Shown here piece by piece: positions 6,660 to 14,544 of a stretch of DNA of 16,377 nucleotides (within the stretch, counting starts at the first letter, position 1; every line of letters begins with the position of its first letter). Origin of the DNA: Methylotenera sp. UBA6020 (lineage in GTDB: Bacteria > Pseudomonadota > Gammaproteobacteria > Burkholderiales > Methylophilaceae); the NCBI GenBank assembly GCA_002429455.1, contig DIZU01000040.1, forward strand, positions 1,714 through 18,090, written 5' to 3'. Position numbers and translations under genes: made by a program. The notes under the pieces were generated by a model. The model made no database searches, was not told the origin of the DNA, and worked only from the letters and a program-made list of their open reading frames with translations.

Positions 6660-7919
6660 ATGCACTTATCTGACCTTAAGCATCTACCCGTTACCGAGAT
6701 AGTTGAAATGGCTATTGCCAACGATATCGAAAATGCGAGCCGCATGCGCAAACAGGATTTGATTTTTGCTATTCTAAAAAACAAAGCTAAAAAAGGCGAT
6801 AGCATTTTTGGTGACGGGACGCTTGAAGTACTACAAGATGGCTTTGGATTTCTACGCTCACCAGACAGTTCCTACTTAGCAGGTCCAGATGATATTTACG
6901 TGTCACCTTCTCAAATTCGCCGCTTCAATCTACATACTGGCGACACGATTCAAGGTGAAATTCGCATCCCTAAAGACGGTGAGCGTTATTTTGCGTTAGT
7001 TAAAGTAGACATGGTGAACGGTGAAGCACCAGAAAATACTAAACATAAAATACTATTCGAAAACTTAACGCCGTTATTTCCTACTATCCCGCTCACATTA
7101 GAACGTGATATTAAAGGCGTAGAAAATATCACTAGCCGCGTCATTGATATGATTGCGCCAATTGGTAAAGGCCAGCGCGGACTATTGGTAGCCAGCCCTA
7201 AAAGCGGTAAAACCGTGATGATGCAGAACATCGCGCATGCCATTACCGCCAACCATCCAGATGTGATTCTAATTGTACTGTTAATTGATGAGCGCCCTGA
7301 AGAAGTGACCGAAATGACCCGCTCAGTAAAAGGTGAAGTCGTTGCTTCCACTTTTGATGAACCAGCCACCCGTCATGTACAAGTAGCTGAAATGGTGCTC
7401 GAAAAAGCCAAGCGCTTAGTGGAACATAAAAAAGACGTGGTGATCTTGCTAGACTCAATCACCCGACTAGCCCGTGCTTACAATACAGTCATTCCTTCAT
7501 CAGGCAAGGTGTTGACTGGCGGTGTTGATGCTAATGCCTTGCAACGTCCTAAACGATTTTTTGGCGCGGCACGTAACATTGAAGAAGGTGGCTCACTCAC
7601 CATTATTGCTACCGCGCTTGTCGATACCGGTTCCCGCATGGATGACGTCATCTATGAAGAGTTCAAAGGTACCGGCAATATGGAAATTCATCTTGATCGC
7701 CGCATGGCTGAAAAACGTCAATATCCAGCAATCAATGTAAACAAGTCTGGTACGCGCCGTGAAGAACTACTGATTGAAAAAGACGTGCTTCAGAAAATTT
7801 GGGTCTTACGTAAACTACTTTATCCAATGGACGATCTTGAAGCAATGGAATTCTTGTTAGACAAGATTAAAGCTACTAAAAACAATGCAGATTTTTTTGA
7901 TAGCATGCGTAGAGGCTAA
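6660..7919 (+). CDS. rho: Transcription termination factor Rho
   Basis: This is a full-length Rho of 419 residues, equal in length to the E. coli protein. The N-terminal helix bundle and OSB RNA-binding domain (about residues 1-130) contain [30 protein letters not shown]. The RecA-type ATPase domain has Walker A ASPKSGKT (residues 178-185) with K181 and K184 conserved. It also has the Walker B strand [16 protein letters not shown], and the Q-/R-loop region [26 protein letters not shown]. The hexameric helicase loads on C-rich RNA and terminates transcription. It lies between trxA and rpmE2, a common proteobacterial order. The substitution of Ser for Ala in the P-loop is conservative, and no damage is visible. 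Confidence 0.98.
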   Translation: MHLSDLKHLPVTEIVEMAIANDIENASRMRKQDLIFAILKNKAKKGDSIFGDGTLEVLQDGFGFLRSPDSSYLAGPDDIYVSPSQIRRFNLHTGDTIQGEIRIPKDGERYFALVKVDMVNGEAPENTKHKILFENLTPLFPTIPLTLERDIKGVENITSRVIDMIAPIGKGQRGLLVASPKSGKTVMMQNIAHAITANHPDVILIVLLIDERPEEVTEMTRSVKGEVVASTFDEPATRHVQVAEMVLEKAKRLVEHKKDVVILLDSITRLARAYNTVIPSSGKVLTGGVDANALQRPKRFFGAARNIEEGGSLTIIATALVDTGSRMDDVIYEEFKGTGNMEIHLDRRMAEKRQYPAINVNKSGTRREELLIEKDVLQKIWVLRKLLYPMDDLEAMEFLLDKIKATKNNADFFDSMRRG

Positions 7920-7940
7920 CACTTAATTCAGTGTATTTTT
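7919..7940 (+). terminator. Weak rho-independent terminator after rho
   Basis: ACACT (7919-7923) and AGTGT (7930-7934) form a 5-bp stem with a 6-nt loop, followed by ATTTTT. It starts within the rho stop codon. The stem is short, so termination is probably partial. Confidence 0.35.
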
Positions 7941-7995
7941 CAACTTCACTTGCTTTTGAAACTTGCACACCCTTTAACTTCAAATACTTTTAACC

Positions 7996-8024
7996 TTGCA
8001 TAGCTTAGCAAATGTAAATATAAT
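7996..8024 (+). promoter_or_regulatory. Sigma-70 promoter of rpmE2
   Basis: TTGCAT (7996-8001), a 17-bp spacer and a perfect TATAAT (8019-8024) lie about 100 bp before rpmE2. Transcription would start near 8031, leaving a leader of about 90 nt. The leader holds two small hairpins: ATGCA/TGCAT (8044-8060) and TGCCG/CGGCA (8082-8098). The second lies just before the TGAGG ribosome binding site. E. coli bL31 is reported to control its own translation, so the leader could be an autoregulatory site; no recognisable Zur box was found. Confidence 0.6.
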
Positions 8025-8120
8025 GGTCGGTTATTACTAATTTATGCATAAACCGTGCATATTAACGTTTGAATTAAAAAGTGCCGTATCATTCGGCAAT
8101 CAATACTGAGGCTATATATT

Positions 8121-8363
8121 ATGAAAGATGGAATTCATCCAGAATACCGCGACGTTGTTTTTCAAGACATCGGTGCAGATTTTAGTTTTATGACGCGCTC
8201 TACTATCAGCGCAAGAGACAAAATTAAATGGACTGACGGTAAAGAGTATCCACTCGTTAAAATCGAAGTGTCATCAAAATCACACCCGTTTTACACTGGT
8301 AAACAAATGATTTTGGATACGGCTGGTCGCGTTGATAAATTCCGTAAAAAATACGGTATGTAA
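8121..8363 (+). CDS. rpmE2: 50S ribosomal protein bL31 type B (zinc-independent)
   Basis: This 80-residue bL31 type B starts with the family hallmark [23 protein letters not shown] and ends with [12 protein letters not shown]...[14 protein letters not shown]. It contains no cysteine, so it lacks the zinc ribbon of the C+ type A form. In bacteria that carry both forms, type B replaces type A under zinc shortage. Whether this genome also has a type A copy cannot be seen here. It has its own promoter, a 90-nt leader and a strong terminator, so it is monocistronic despite following rho. Confidence 0.96.
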   Translation: MKDGIHPEYRDVVFQDIGADFSFMTRSTISARDKIKWTDGKEYPLVKIEVSSKSHPFYTGKQMILDTAGRVDKFRKKYGM

Positions 8364-8367
8364 TGAT

Positions 8368-8402
8368 TGTTTGCAAGTTGACTTGCAAATATCAAGTCAA
8401 CT
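8368..8402 (+). other. Two overlapping, mutually exclusive hairpins after rpmE2
   Basis: Segment TTTGCAAG (8370-8377) pairs perfectly with CTTGCAAA (8382-8389) around a TTGA tetraloop, extendable by one G-T and one T-A pair. Alternatively AGTTGACTTG (8376-8385) pairs with CAAGTCAACT (8393-8402), a perfect 10-bp stem with a 7-nt loop. The two stems share 8376-8385, so only one can form. They lie between the rpmE2 stop and its terminator. Confidence 0.6.
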
Positions 8403-8415
8403 AGTAGACCAAATT

Positions 8416-8440
8416 AGGCAGCTTAGGCTGCCTTTTTATT
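8416..8440 (+). terminator. Rho-independent terminator of rpmE2
   Basis: AGGCAGC (8416-8422), loop TTAG, and GCTGCCT (8427-8433) form a perfect GC-rich 7-bp stem, followed by TTTTATTTTA. This is a textbook intrinsic terminator about 50 bp after the rpmE2 stop. Confidence 0.9.
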
Positions 8441-8513
8441 TTACGGCGCTTCACCCAAGAACTTGCTAAAAAATCTTGTGATTAAGTGAACTACACAAAG
8501 ATATGGTTATAAC

Positions 8514-8543
8514 TTGTAATCAGTTAAAATTACTTTCTAGAAT
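8514..8543 (+). promoter_or_regulatory. Candidate promoter of the glycosyltransferase gene
   Basis: TTGTAA (8514-8519) and TAGAAT (8538-8543) are spaced 18 bp apart, 30 bp before the first ATG of the membrane glycosyltransferase gene. They match 4/6 and 5/6 consensus positions. Confidence 0.35.
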
Positions 8544-8572
8544 AAAAACCAACCATTAAGCAAGTCAAATTT

Positions 8573-10225
8573 ATGCGCTTTCAACTTGATCACGATTGGC
8601 AAGGCAACATGTCAACACCGCGCGCACGCGTGGGCGACAGTGTGAAAACACAGCTGTTACTTTTGTTATGCGCCATTTGGATACTGCTAGGTTTAATTGG
8701 CCACGCGCCTTGGAAGCCACTAGAATCGACTAGCATTAGCATTGTTAAAGCCATGTTAAATGGCGGCAGTCTAATTGCACCTACCGTAAGTGGAGAATCA
8801 TCACTAGAAACGCCGCCTTTATACTATCTAAGTGCGGCCGCTAGCGCAAAATTACTGTCGCCATTCTTAAGCATGCATGATGGTGCCAGGTTAATTGATG
8901 TAATCTGGATGTCAATAGTGCTACTTATGGTAGGCATGACGGGACGCGAACTCTGGGTAAGTGGGGTTGGCCGCCATGCCGCATTAATCATGATAGGCAC
9001 AATTGGCTTGGTGATTAGTGCACACAGCCTGAGCCCCGGAGTAGCGGCTCTTGCAAGTACCGCCACTGGTTTTTATGCATTGGCACTTTCTAAGCGACGT
9101 CCCTGGCGCGCAAGCGTTCTATTAGGGCTTGCACTCGGCATTGGTTTTTTATCCAGCGGGATAATGCCTTTACTGATCTTGATGAGTACCATACTCATTT
9201 TGCCACTATTATTTAAGACCTGGCGTACGCAAAGCTTTGCAACTGTTGCAGGTACCGCGCTATTAATTGCCAGCCCGCTGATAATAGCCTGGATAGCGTT
9301 GCTTCATTATAACTCTCCAGCACTGCTCCTCCATTGGTGGCAAGCGAACCTCAATAATTTCAATCAATTCAATCACCTTTATTTTGTACGGATTCTAATT
9401 TGGTATGCCTGGCCGGCACTTCCACTAGCGCTATGGGGCTTATGGCATTATCGTCACCAGCTAATTCTCAAGCCAAAATTTCAACTGATCATTGTGTTTT
9501 TCATTGTCAGTTTATTTTTCTTAGGTCTTGGTGCCGCGCCCAAAGACATTAACGCGCTACCTTTGTTATTACCGCTAGTCGCACTTGGTGCTGGTAGCGT
9601 AGAGCATCTCAAACGTGGCGCAGCAGCCGCCTTAAACTGGTTTGGCGTCATGCTATTTGGCTTAACTGGCACTTTAATCTGGCTCGGCTGGGTAGCCATG
9701 ATGACAGGCCACCCTGCCAAAATAAAAGAACGTATGCAGTTTTTGTCTGGAACCAATGAAACATATTTCAGCTGGCCTGCATTTATTATTGCACTGGTGA
9801 TTTCTGCCATCTGGGCTTTGGTTTGTTTACGCGCTAAACAGACCAATAAATCTACGGTCACCAACTGGGCGGTTGGCATGACTTTCGGCTGGAGCTTGTT
9901 GATGACGCTTTGGTTGCCCCTGATTGACTCGGCAAAAAGCTACCAACCTATTTTTGCTAGCTTAAATAAAGCGTTACCTAAACATTACCGATGCATGAAT
10001 AGCCTGAATGTCGGACAATCGCAAATCTCGCTCCTGAATTATTATACCAATATCAAACTTAAGCCTGTTGAGACCACGCATCACTTAGGCTGTGATCTAT
10101 ATTTGATTCAAGATGAAAAAGGTACTGGCAAGATGCAACCAGGTCAAGAATGGAAACTGATTTGGCATGGGAAGCGTGCCACTGATAGAAAAGAGAGTTT
10201 TAGATTATTTAAACTTAAAGACTGA
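8573..10225 (+). CDS. ArnT/PMT-like (GT39/GT83-type) polytopic membrane glycosyltransferase
   Basis: This is a 550-residue inner-membrane protein with about ten to twelve hydrophobic segments and a soluble C-terminal tail (from about residue 455). Its architecture and first periplasmic loop follow the ArnT/dolichyl-phosphate-mannosyltransferase superfamily, which moves sugars from polyprenyl-phosphate carriers to lipid or protein acceptors in the periplasm. The loop reads PWKPLESTSISIVKAMLNGG...ETPPLYYLSAA, where the family normally has DE..Y...A..M and EKPPLLYW. The catalytic-type aspartate of the DE pair is Leu50 here, while E51 is kept, and the Lys of EKPP is Thr80. Activity and substrate are therefore uncertain. 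An internal ATG at 8609 (MSTPRARVGDSVK) has an AAGG just upstream and may be the real start. The gene is probably monocistronic and is convergent with fdsD. Confidence 0.75.
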   Translation: MRFQLDHDWQGNMSTPRARVGDSVKTQLLLLLCAIWILLGLIGHAPWKPLESTSISIVKAMLNGGSLIAPTVSGESSLETPPLYYLSAAASAKLLSPFLSMHDGARLIDVIWMSIVLLMVGMTGRELWVSGVGRHAALIMIGTIGLVISAHSLSPGVAALASTATGFYALALSKRRPWRASVLLGLALGIGFLSSGIMPLLILMSTILILPLLFKTWRTQSFATVAGTALLIASPLIIAWIALLHYNSPALLLHWWQANLNNFNQFNHLYFVRILIWYAWPALPLALWGLWHYRHQLILKPKFQLIIVFFIVSLFFLGLGAAPKDINALPLLLPLVALGAGSVEHLKRGAAAALNWFGVMLFGLTGTLIWLGWVAMMTGHPAKIKERMQFLSGTNETYFSWPAFIIALVISAIWALVCLRAKQTNKSTVTNWAVGMTFGWSLLMTLWLPLIDSAKSYQPIFASLNKALPKHYRCMNSLNVGQSQISLLNYYTNIKLKPVETTHHLGCDLYLIQDEKGTGKMQPGQEWKLIWHGKRATDRKESFRLFKLKD

Positions 10226-10265
10226 TTATCTAAAAATATCAGCCTGCTAGCAACCCAGGTGACAA

Positions 10266-10296
10266 AATAATGCCGCAAAAAATAAGCGGCATTATT
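10266..10296. terminator. Bidirectional terminator between the glycosyltransferase gene and fdsD
   Basis: AATAATGCCGC (10266-10276) and GCGGCATTATT (10286-10296) form a perfect 11-bp stem with a 9-nt A-rich loop between two convergent genes. On the minus strand the stem runs into TTATTTTG, a usable T-tract, so it most clearly ends the fds operon. On the plus strand the T-tract is weaker (ATTATTAAT). Confidence 0.75.
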
Positions 10297-10366
10297 AATG
10301 TGTAGATTCCTTATATTGGAACTTCTTGCATCAGCATTTAACTATTGCCTATGCATTTGGTGAATA

Positions 10367-10597
10367 CTAATTGATGCTATTGTTATTGAGGTGCTCTTTA
10401 ATAGCATCACGCACAATAGCTTCTAACCCATCGCCATTTTGATTATTTACATGCGCTAAAATTTGTTCACGCATATTGCGTGCCCAAAAGCGCATTAAAT
10501 GGTTAGCGATATCTTTTTTTGCCTGCTCTTGATCTGGAAAAGATTTGAAAAAATCACCAATTTGGTTGGCCATTGTCACTAAATGTTCTATTTGCAT
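10367..10597 (-). CDS. fdsD: NAD-dependent formate dehydrogenase delta subunit FdsD
   Basis: This 76-residue protein is the last gene of the fds operon. It matches the FdsD family by MQIEHLVTMANQIGDFF, then ADFSF-free helical sequence with KDIANHLMRFWARNMREQILAHV, and a C-terminal GLEAIVRDAIKEHL. FdsD is required for active FdsABG in Rhodobacter/Cupriavidus systems, where it is associated with maturation and cofactor handling. It has no cysteines and no cofactor motif. An AGAAGAG ribosome binding site precedes the ATG. An 87-bp gap separates it from fdhD, and the shared hairpin terminator lies about 70 bp downstream. Confidence 0.93.
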   Translation of the reverse strand: MQIEHLVTMANQIGDFFKSFPDQEQAKKDIANHLMRFWARNMREQILAHVNNQNGDGLEAIVRDAIKEHLNNNSIN

Positions 10598-10684
10598 GCG
10601 CGAACTACTCTTCTACTTTTAATTATCTAGGTAATTGTGAATATTTTTTTAATGCGTAATCTATAAGTTCCGGATGCTATGTTC

Positions 10685-11518
10685 TCAGGCTGCCAAATTT
10701 TCTGGATGACTGTACACAACATAACTATTTTCGCGTGCAAACCCCACTAGCGTTAAATCACACTGTTCGGCAACCCGAATCGCTAAACCTGTCGGTGCAG
10801 ATATAGCCACCAGTATATTAATACCTGCACTGGCCGTTTTTTGTACCATTTCATAGCTGGCTCTGCTAGTGGTCAGCACAAAACCATCATTCCATTGCTT
10901 TGTTTTTGCCATCGCGCCAATTAGCTTATCCAGGGCATTATGACGGCCTACATCTTCACGTAACAACTCCACGCCTCCATGCACATTAATCCAGGCACTA
11001 GCATGTGTAGCACCAGTGAGTGCTTGCAATTCTTGTTGCTGACGGATATTGGCAAATGCGAGACAAATCACTTTACCGGTGACTTTATCCGAACCAGTCG
11101 ACTTTTTTGCCAGCTTACCTGTAGGTATACGCAACGCCTGTTCCAGGCTTTCACTACCACAAAGACCACAACCCGTACGACCTGTCATGCTACGACGTTT
11201 TTCTTTTAACCGCTGAAAACATGCCGTAGCCACATCTAAATGTAACGCGATACCCTGAGGCTGATTCACCACCTCTACGCCATATAAATCACTAGGCGCA
11301 TCCAAGATACCCTCGGTCAATGAGAAGCCTAAGGCAAAATCTTCTAAGTCTTGTGGTGTTGCCAGCATCACAGCATGTGACACGCCATTGTAAACCAGTG
11401 CGATTGGCACTTCTTCTGCAATCACATCGACTCTGGCTTCAACACCACCAGCTTGATACCGTGTTACAGCATATTCACCAATGGCTTCACCATTAAACTC
11501 GACCAATGCTTCAGACAT
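10685..11518 (-). CDS. fdhD: Formate dehydrogenase accessory sulfurtransferase FdhD (FdsC)
   Basis: This is a 277-residue FdhD-family protein, called FdsC when encoded in fds operons. It transfers sulfur from a cysteine desulfurase to the molybdenum bis-guanine dinucleotide cofactor, without which the formate dehydrogenase is inactive. It shows the early EEVPIALVYNGVSHAVMLATP-type region (about residues 35-55), DLEDFALGFSLTEGI, the redox-active CxxC in TGRTGCGLCG (C117, C120), and the conserved ELLREDVGRHNALDKLIG. The C-terminal SRASYEMVQKTASAGI...SAPTGLAIRVAE region is the GDP/cofactor-binding half. Length is normal. It follows fdsA by 63 bp on the same strand, in the canonical fdsGBACD order. 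Confidence 0.95.
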   Translation of the reverse strand: MSEALVEFNGEAIGEYAVTRYQAGGVEARVDVIAEEVPIALVYNGVSHAVMLATPQDLEDFALGFSLTEGILDAPSDLYGVEVVNQPQGIALHLDVATACFQRLKEKRRSMTGRTGCGLCGSESLEQALRIPTGKLAKKSTGSDKVTGKVICLAFANIRQQQELQALTGATHASAWINVHGGVELLREDVGRHNALDKLIGAMAKTKQWNDGFVLTTSRASYEMVQKTASAGINILVAISAPTGLAIRVAEQCDLTLVGFARENSYVVYSHPENLAA

Positions 11519-11581
11519 GCTTCACTTGCTTAATCTTAATCACGTTGAGGCTCACAAGAAAGTCACTAGCTTATAGCCTAC

Positions 11582-14512
11582 TTAAACTTCAGTTTTTTGC
11601 TTGAGTCTGTCGTCTGTATTCGCTTCTGGATTTTTACCAGTAAAAGCAATCTGTGTGTCACTAAACTCTTGATAATTACGTTGCCATTCAGAGAGTTGCG
11701 ACACGCGCGTTACCTGTACTGCCGTCACTTTAAATTCAGGACAATTCGTTGCCCAGTCCGAATTATCCGTCGTGATCACGTTAGCGCCAGATTCCGGATG
11801 ATGGAAAGTCGTGTAAATCACCCCTGGCTGTACCCGCTCAGAGATTTTTGCACGCAATACGGTTTCGCCAGCGCGGCTGGCAATACCCACCCAATCATTC
11901 TCTTTAATACCGCGCTCTTCTGCATCGTGCGGATGAATCTCGACTAGATCTTCTTTATGCCAGGCCACGTTTTGCGTACGTCGGGTCTGCGCACCCACAT
12001 TGTATTGAGAAAGAATACGGCCGGTAGTTAAAATCAACGGGTATTTAGGTGTGACTTTTTCACTAGTAGGGACGTATTTGGTCACAAAAAACTTACCTTT
12101 ACCGCGCACAAATTCATCAATATGCATGGTCGGCGTTCCCGCAGGATGCTCATCGTCACAAGGCCATTGTATGCTGCCAAGTTCATCTAGCTTTTTGAAG
12201 CTTACGCCCTTAAAGGTAGGCGTTAAGCGTGCCACTTCATCCAAAATATCAGAGGCATGCTTATAATCCATAGGGTAACCTAGCGCGTGAGATAAGGCCG
12301 CGGTCACCTCCCAATCCTCTTTGCCATTTTTAGGTGTCATCACACGACGTACCGGTGATATGCGGCGCTCTGCATTCGTAAAGGTACCGCTCTTTTCCAG
12401 GAATGAAGCGCCAGGGAAAAACACATGGGCGTACATTGCGGTTTCATTGAGGAACAAGTCTTGCACAATCACACATTCCATTGATTCTAATGCATGGGTG
12501 ACATGTTGCGTGTTGGGGTCAGATTGTACGATATCTTCGCCGACACAATACAACGCCTTAAAGCTGCCTTCAATCGCATAATCGAGCATGTTAGGAATGC
12601 GCAACCCTGGTTCAGCGCTAAGTGGTCTACCCCATGCAGCTTCAAATAACGCACGTGCGGCATCATCTGACACATGACGATAGCCGGTAAACTCATGTGG
12701 CATAGAGCCCATATCACATGAGCCCTGTACGTTATTTTGGCCACGTAACGGGTTTACACCCACACCTTCGCGGCCAATATTGCCGGTGGCCATCGCAAGG
12801 TTAGCAATGCCCATCACCATGGTGGAGCCTTGGCTATGCTCCGTCACGCCTAAACCATAATAAATTGCCGCATTACCACCAGTGGCATACAACCTTGCCG
12901 CAGCGCGTAACTCTTCAGCGGGAACGCCTATTGCTAAACTCAATGCTTCCGGTGAGTTTTCTGGCAAGGCTACAAAGTCACGCCACGCCACAAAAGAATC
13001 CCACTCACAACGCTCTTTCACAAATGCTTCGTTGACTAGACCTTCGCTCACAATCACGTGAGCCAGTGCAGAAACCAAGGCAACATTGGTGCCTGGCTGT
13101 AGTTTAAGGTGATAATCGGCCTTAACGTGTGGTGACGCCACTAAATCAATCGCACGCGGATCAGCAATAATCAATTTAGCGCCTTCGCGTAAGCGGCGTT
13201 TCATTTGTGATGCGAATACTGGGTGGCCATCGGTAGGGTTAGCACCAATCACAAAAATCACGTCCGATTCCATCACAGAATCGAATGTTTGTGTTCCGGC
13301 AGATTCGCCTATCGTTTGTTTAAGGCCATAACCTGTTGGTGAATGACAAACGCGTGCACAAGTATCGACGTTATTGCTACCAAATACCGCACGCACTAGT
13401 TTTTGCACTACATAGACTTCTTCATTGGTACAGCGTGATGAGGTGATACCACCTACCGCATCTTTACCGTATTTAGACTGAATACGTTGAATTTCACTAG
13501 CTGCATAATTAATCGCCTCATCCCAGCTTACGGTCTGCCATGGATCTGAGATGCTTTTACGTATCATTGGCGTGGTAATACGATCTTTATGGGTAGCGTA
13601 ACCCCATGCGAAGCGGCCTTTAACGCATGAATGGCCGTGATTTGCGCCGCCGTTTTTATTCGGCACCATGCGAATCACTTCTTCACCTTTCATTTCAGCA
13701 TCAAACGAACAACCAACACCGCAATACGCACAAGTGGTAGTCACGCTGTGCTCTGGTGTACCTTGCTCAATCACGGTTTTTTCCATGAGCGTTGCAGTCG
13801 GACAAGCTTGCACACACGCCCCGCAAGACACACATTCAGATTCTAAAAAGTTGTTAATGCCAGCAGCAACTTTGGATTCAAAACCACGACCGGAAATCGT
13901 TAATGCAAACGTTCCCTGCGTTTCTTCGCAAGCCCGCACACAACGTGAGCAGACGATACATTTTGATGGGTCAAAAGTAAAATATGGATTCGATTCATCT
14001 TTTTCGGCTTTCAGGTGATTTTCACCTTCATAACCATAGCGCACCTCACGCAAGCCAACCGCACCTGCCATGTCTTGCAACTCGCAATCACCATTGGCTG
14101 CACAGGTAAGGCAATCTAAAGGGTGATCTGAAATATAGAGCTCCATCGTGCCACGGCGAATATCTGCCAGCTTGCTGGTTTGTGTATGTACTTTCAAGCC
14201 TTCTGCCACCGGGGTGGTACATGAAGCAGGATAACCACGACGCCCCTCAATTTCTACCACACACAACCGGCATGATCCAAAAGGCTCAAGACTATCAGTA
14301 GCACATAGCTTGGGAACATTGATCCCGGCCATAATAGATGCGCGCATGATAGAGGTACCTTCTGGCACGGTAATTTCTCTATCATCGATAGTCAGCGTCA
14401 CTTGTACATCTGATTTACTCGCTGGTGTACCGTAATCTAGCTGATCATCATAACTGGTGCGGCTATGTTCATGATCATGCTGCTGTGTGTTGCTGTATTT
14501 AATATCGTCCAT
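11582..14512 (-). CDS. fdsA: NAD-dependent formate dehydrogenase alpha subunit FdsA (Mo-bis-PGD, multiple Fe-S clusters)
   Basis: This is the 976-residue catalytic subunit that oxidises formate to CO2. Cofactor sites appear in order. The N-terminal [2Fe-2S] uses C70, C81, C84, C98. The NuoG-like His-Cys cluster uses H130, C134, C137, C143. Two ferredoxin-type [4Fe-4S] clusters use C185/188/191/195 and C227/230/233/237. The molybdopterin-domain [4Fe-4S] uses C261/264/268/296. The Mo ligand lies in CARVCHSPTG (C389, followed by H390), where selenocysteine sits in E. coli FdhF. GVTEHSQGS and NPLRGQNNVQG are typical of the bis-MGD domain, and the C-terminal molybdopterin dinucleotide-binding domain starts near ILTTGRILSQYN. 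An AGGAGAG site precedes the ATG, 32 bp after fdsB. The first 35 residues are a polar extension with an HDHEH patch. Confidence 0.97.
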   Translation of the reverse strand: MDDIKYSNTQQHDHEHSRTSYDDQLDYGTPASKSDVQVTLTIDDREITVPEGTSIMRASIMAGINVPKLCATDSLEPFGSCRLCVVEIEGRRGYPASCTTPVAEGLKVHTQTSKLADIRRGTMELYISDHPLDCLTCAANGDCELQDMAGAVGLREVRYGYEGENHLKAEKDESNPYFTFDPSKCIVCSRCVRACEETQGTFALTISGRGFESKVAAGINNFLESECVSCGACVQACPTATLMEKTVIEQGTPEHSVTTTCAYCGVGCSFDAEMKGEEVIRMVPNKNGGANHGHSCVKGRFAWGYATHKDRITTPMIRKSISDPWQTVSWDEAINYAASEIQRIQSKYGKDAVGGITSSRCTNEEVYVVQKLVRAVFGSNNVDTCARVCHSPTGYGLKQTIGESAGTQTFDSVMESDVIFVIGANPTDGHPVFASQMKRRLREGAKLIIADPRAIDLVASPHVKADYHLKLQPGTNVALVSALAHVIVSEGLVNEAFVKERCEWDSFVAWRDFVALPENSPEALSLAIGVPAEELRAAARLYATGGNAAIYYGLGVTEHSQGSTMVMGIANLAMATGNIGREGVGVNPLRGQNNVQGSCDMGSMPHEFTGYRHVSDDAARALFEAAWGRPLSAEPGLRIPNMLDYAIEGSFKALYCVGEDIVQSDPNTQHVTHALESMECVIVQDLFLNETAMYAHVFFPGASFLEKSGTFTNAERRISPVRRVMTPKNGKEDWEVTAALSHALGYPMDYKHASDILDEVARLTPTFKGVSFKKLDELGSIQWPCDDEHPAGTPTMHIDEFVRGKGKFFVTKYVPTSEKVTPKYPLILTTGRILSQYNVGAQTRRTQNVAWHKEDLVEIHPHDAEERGIKENDWVGIASRAGETVLRAKISERVQPGVIYTTFHHPESGANVITTDNSDWATNCPEFKVTAVQVTRVSQLSEWQRNYQEFSDTQIAFTGKNPEANTDDRLKQKTEV

Positions 14513-14544
14513 ATAGACTCTCCTGCGCTACGCTAAGGGTTAAC

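Noticed and set aside
6986..7369. 127-residue minus-strand ORF inside rho
   Set aside because: It is an antisense shadow of the highly conserved rho ATPase region with low-complexity, unrelated composition.
13668..14018. 116-residue plus-strand ORF inside fdsA
   Set aside because: It is a shadow of the Fe-S cluster region of fdsA; conservation is fully explained by the minus-strand gene.
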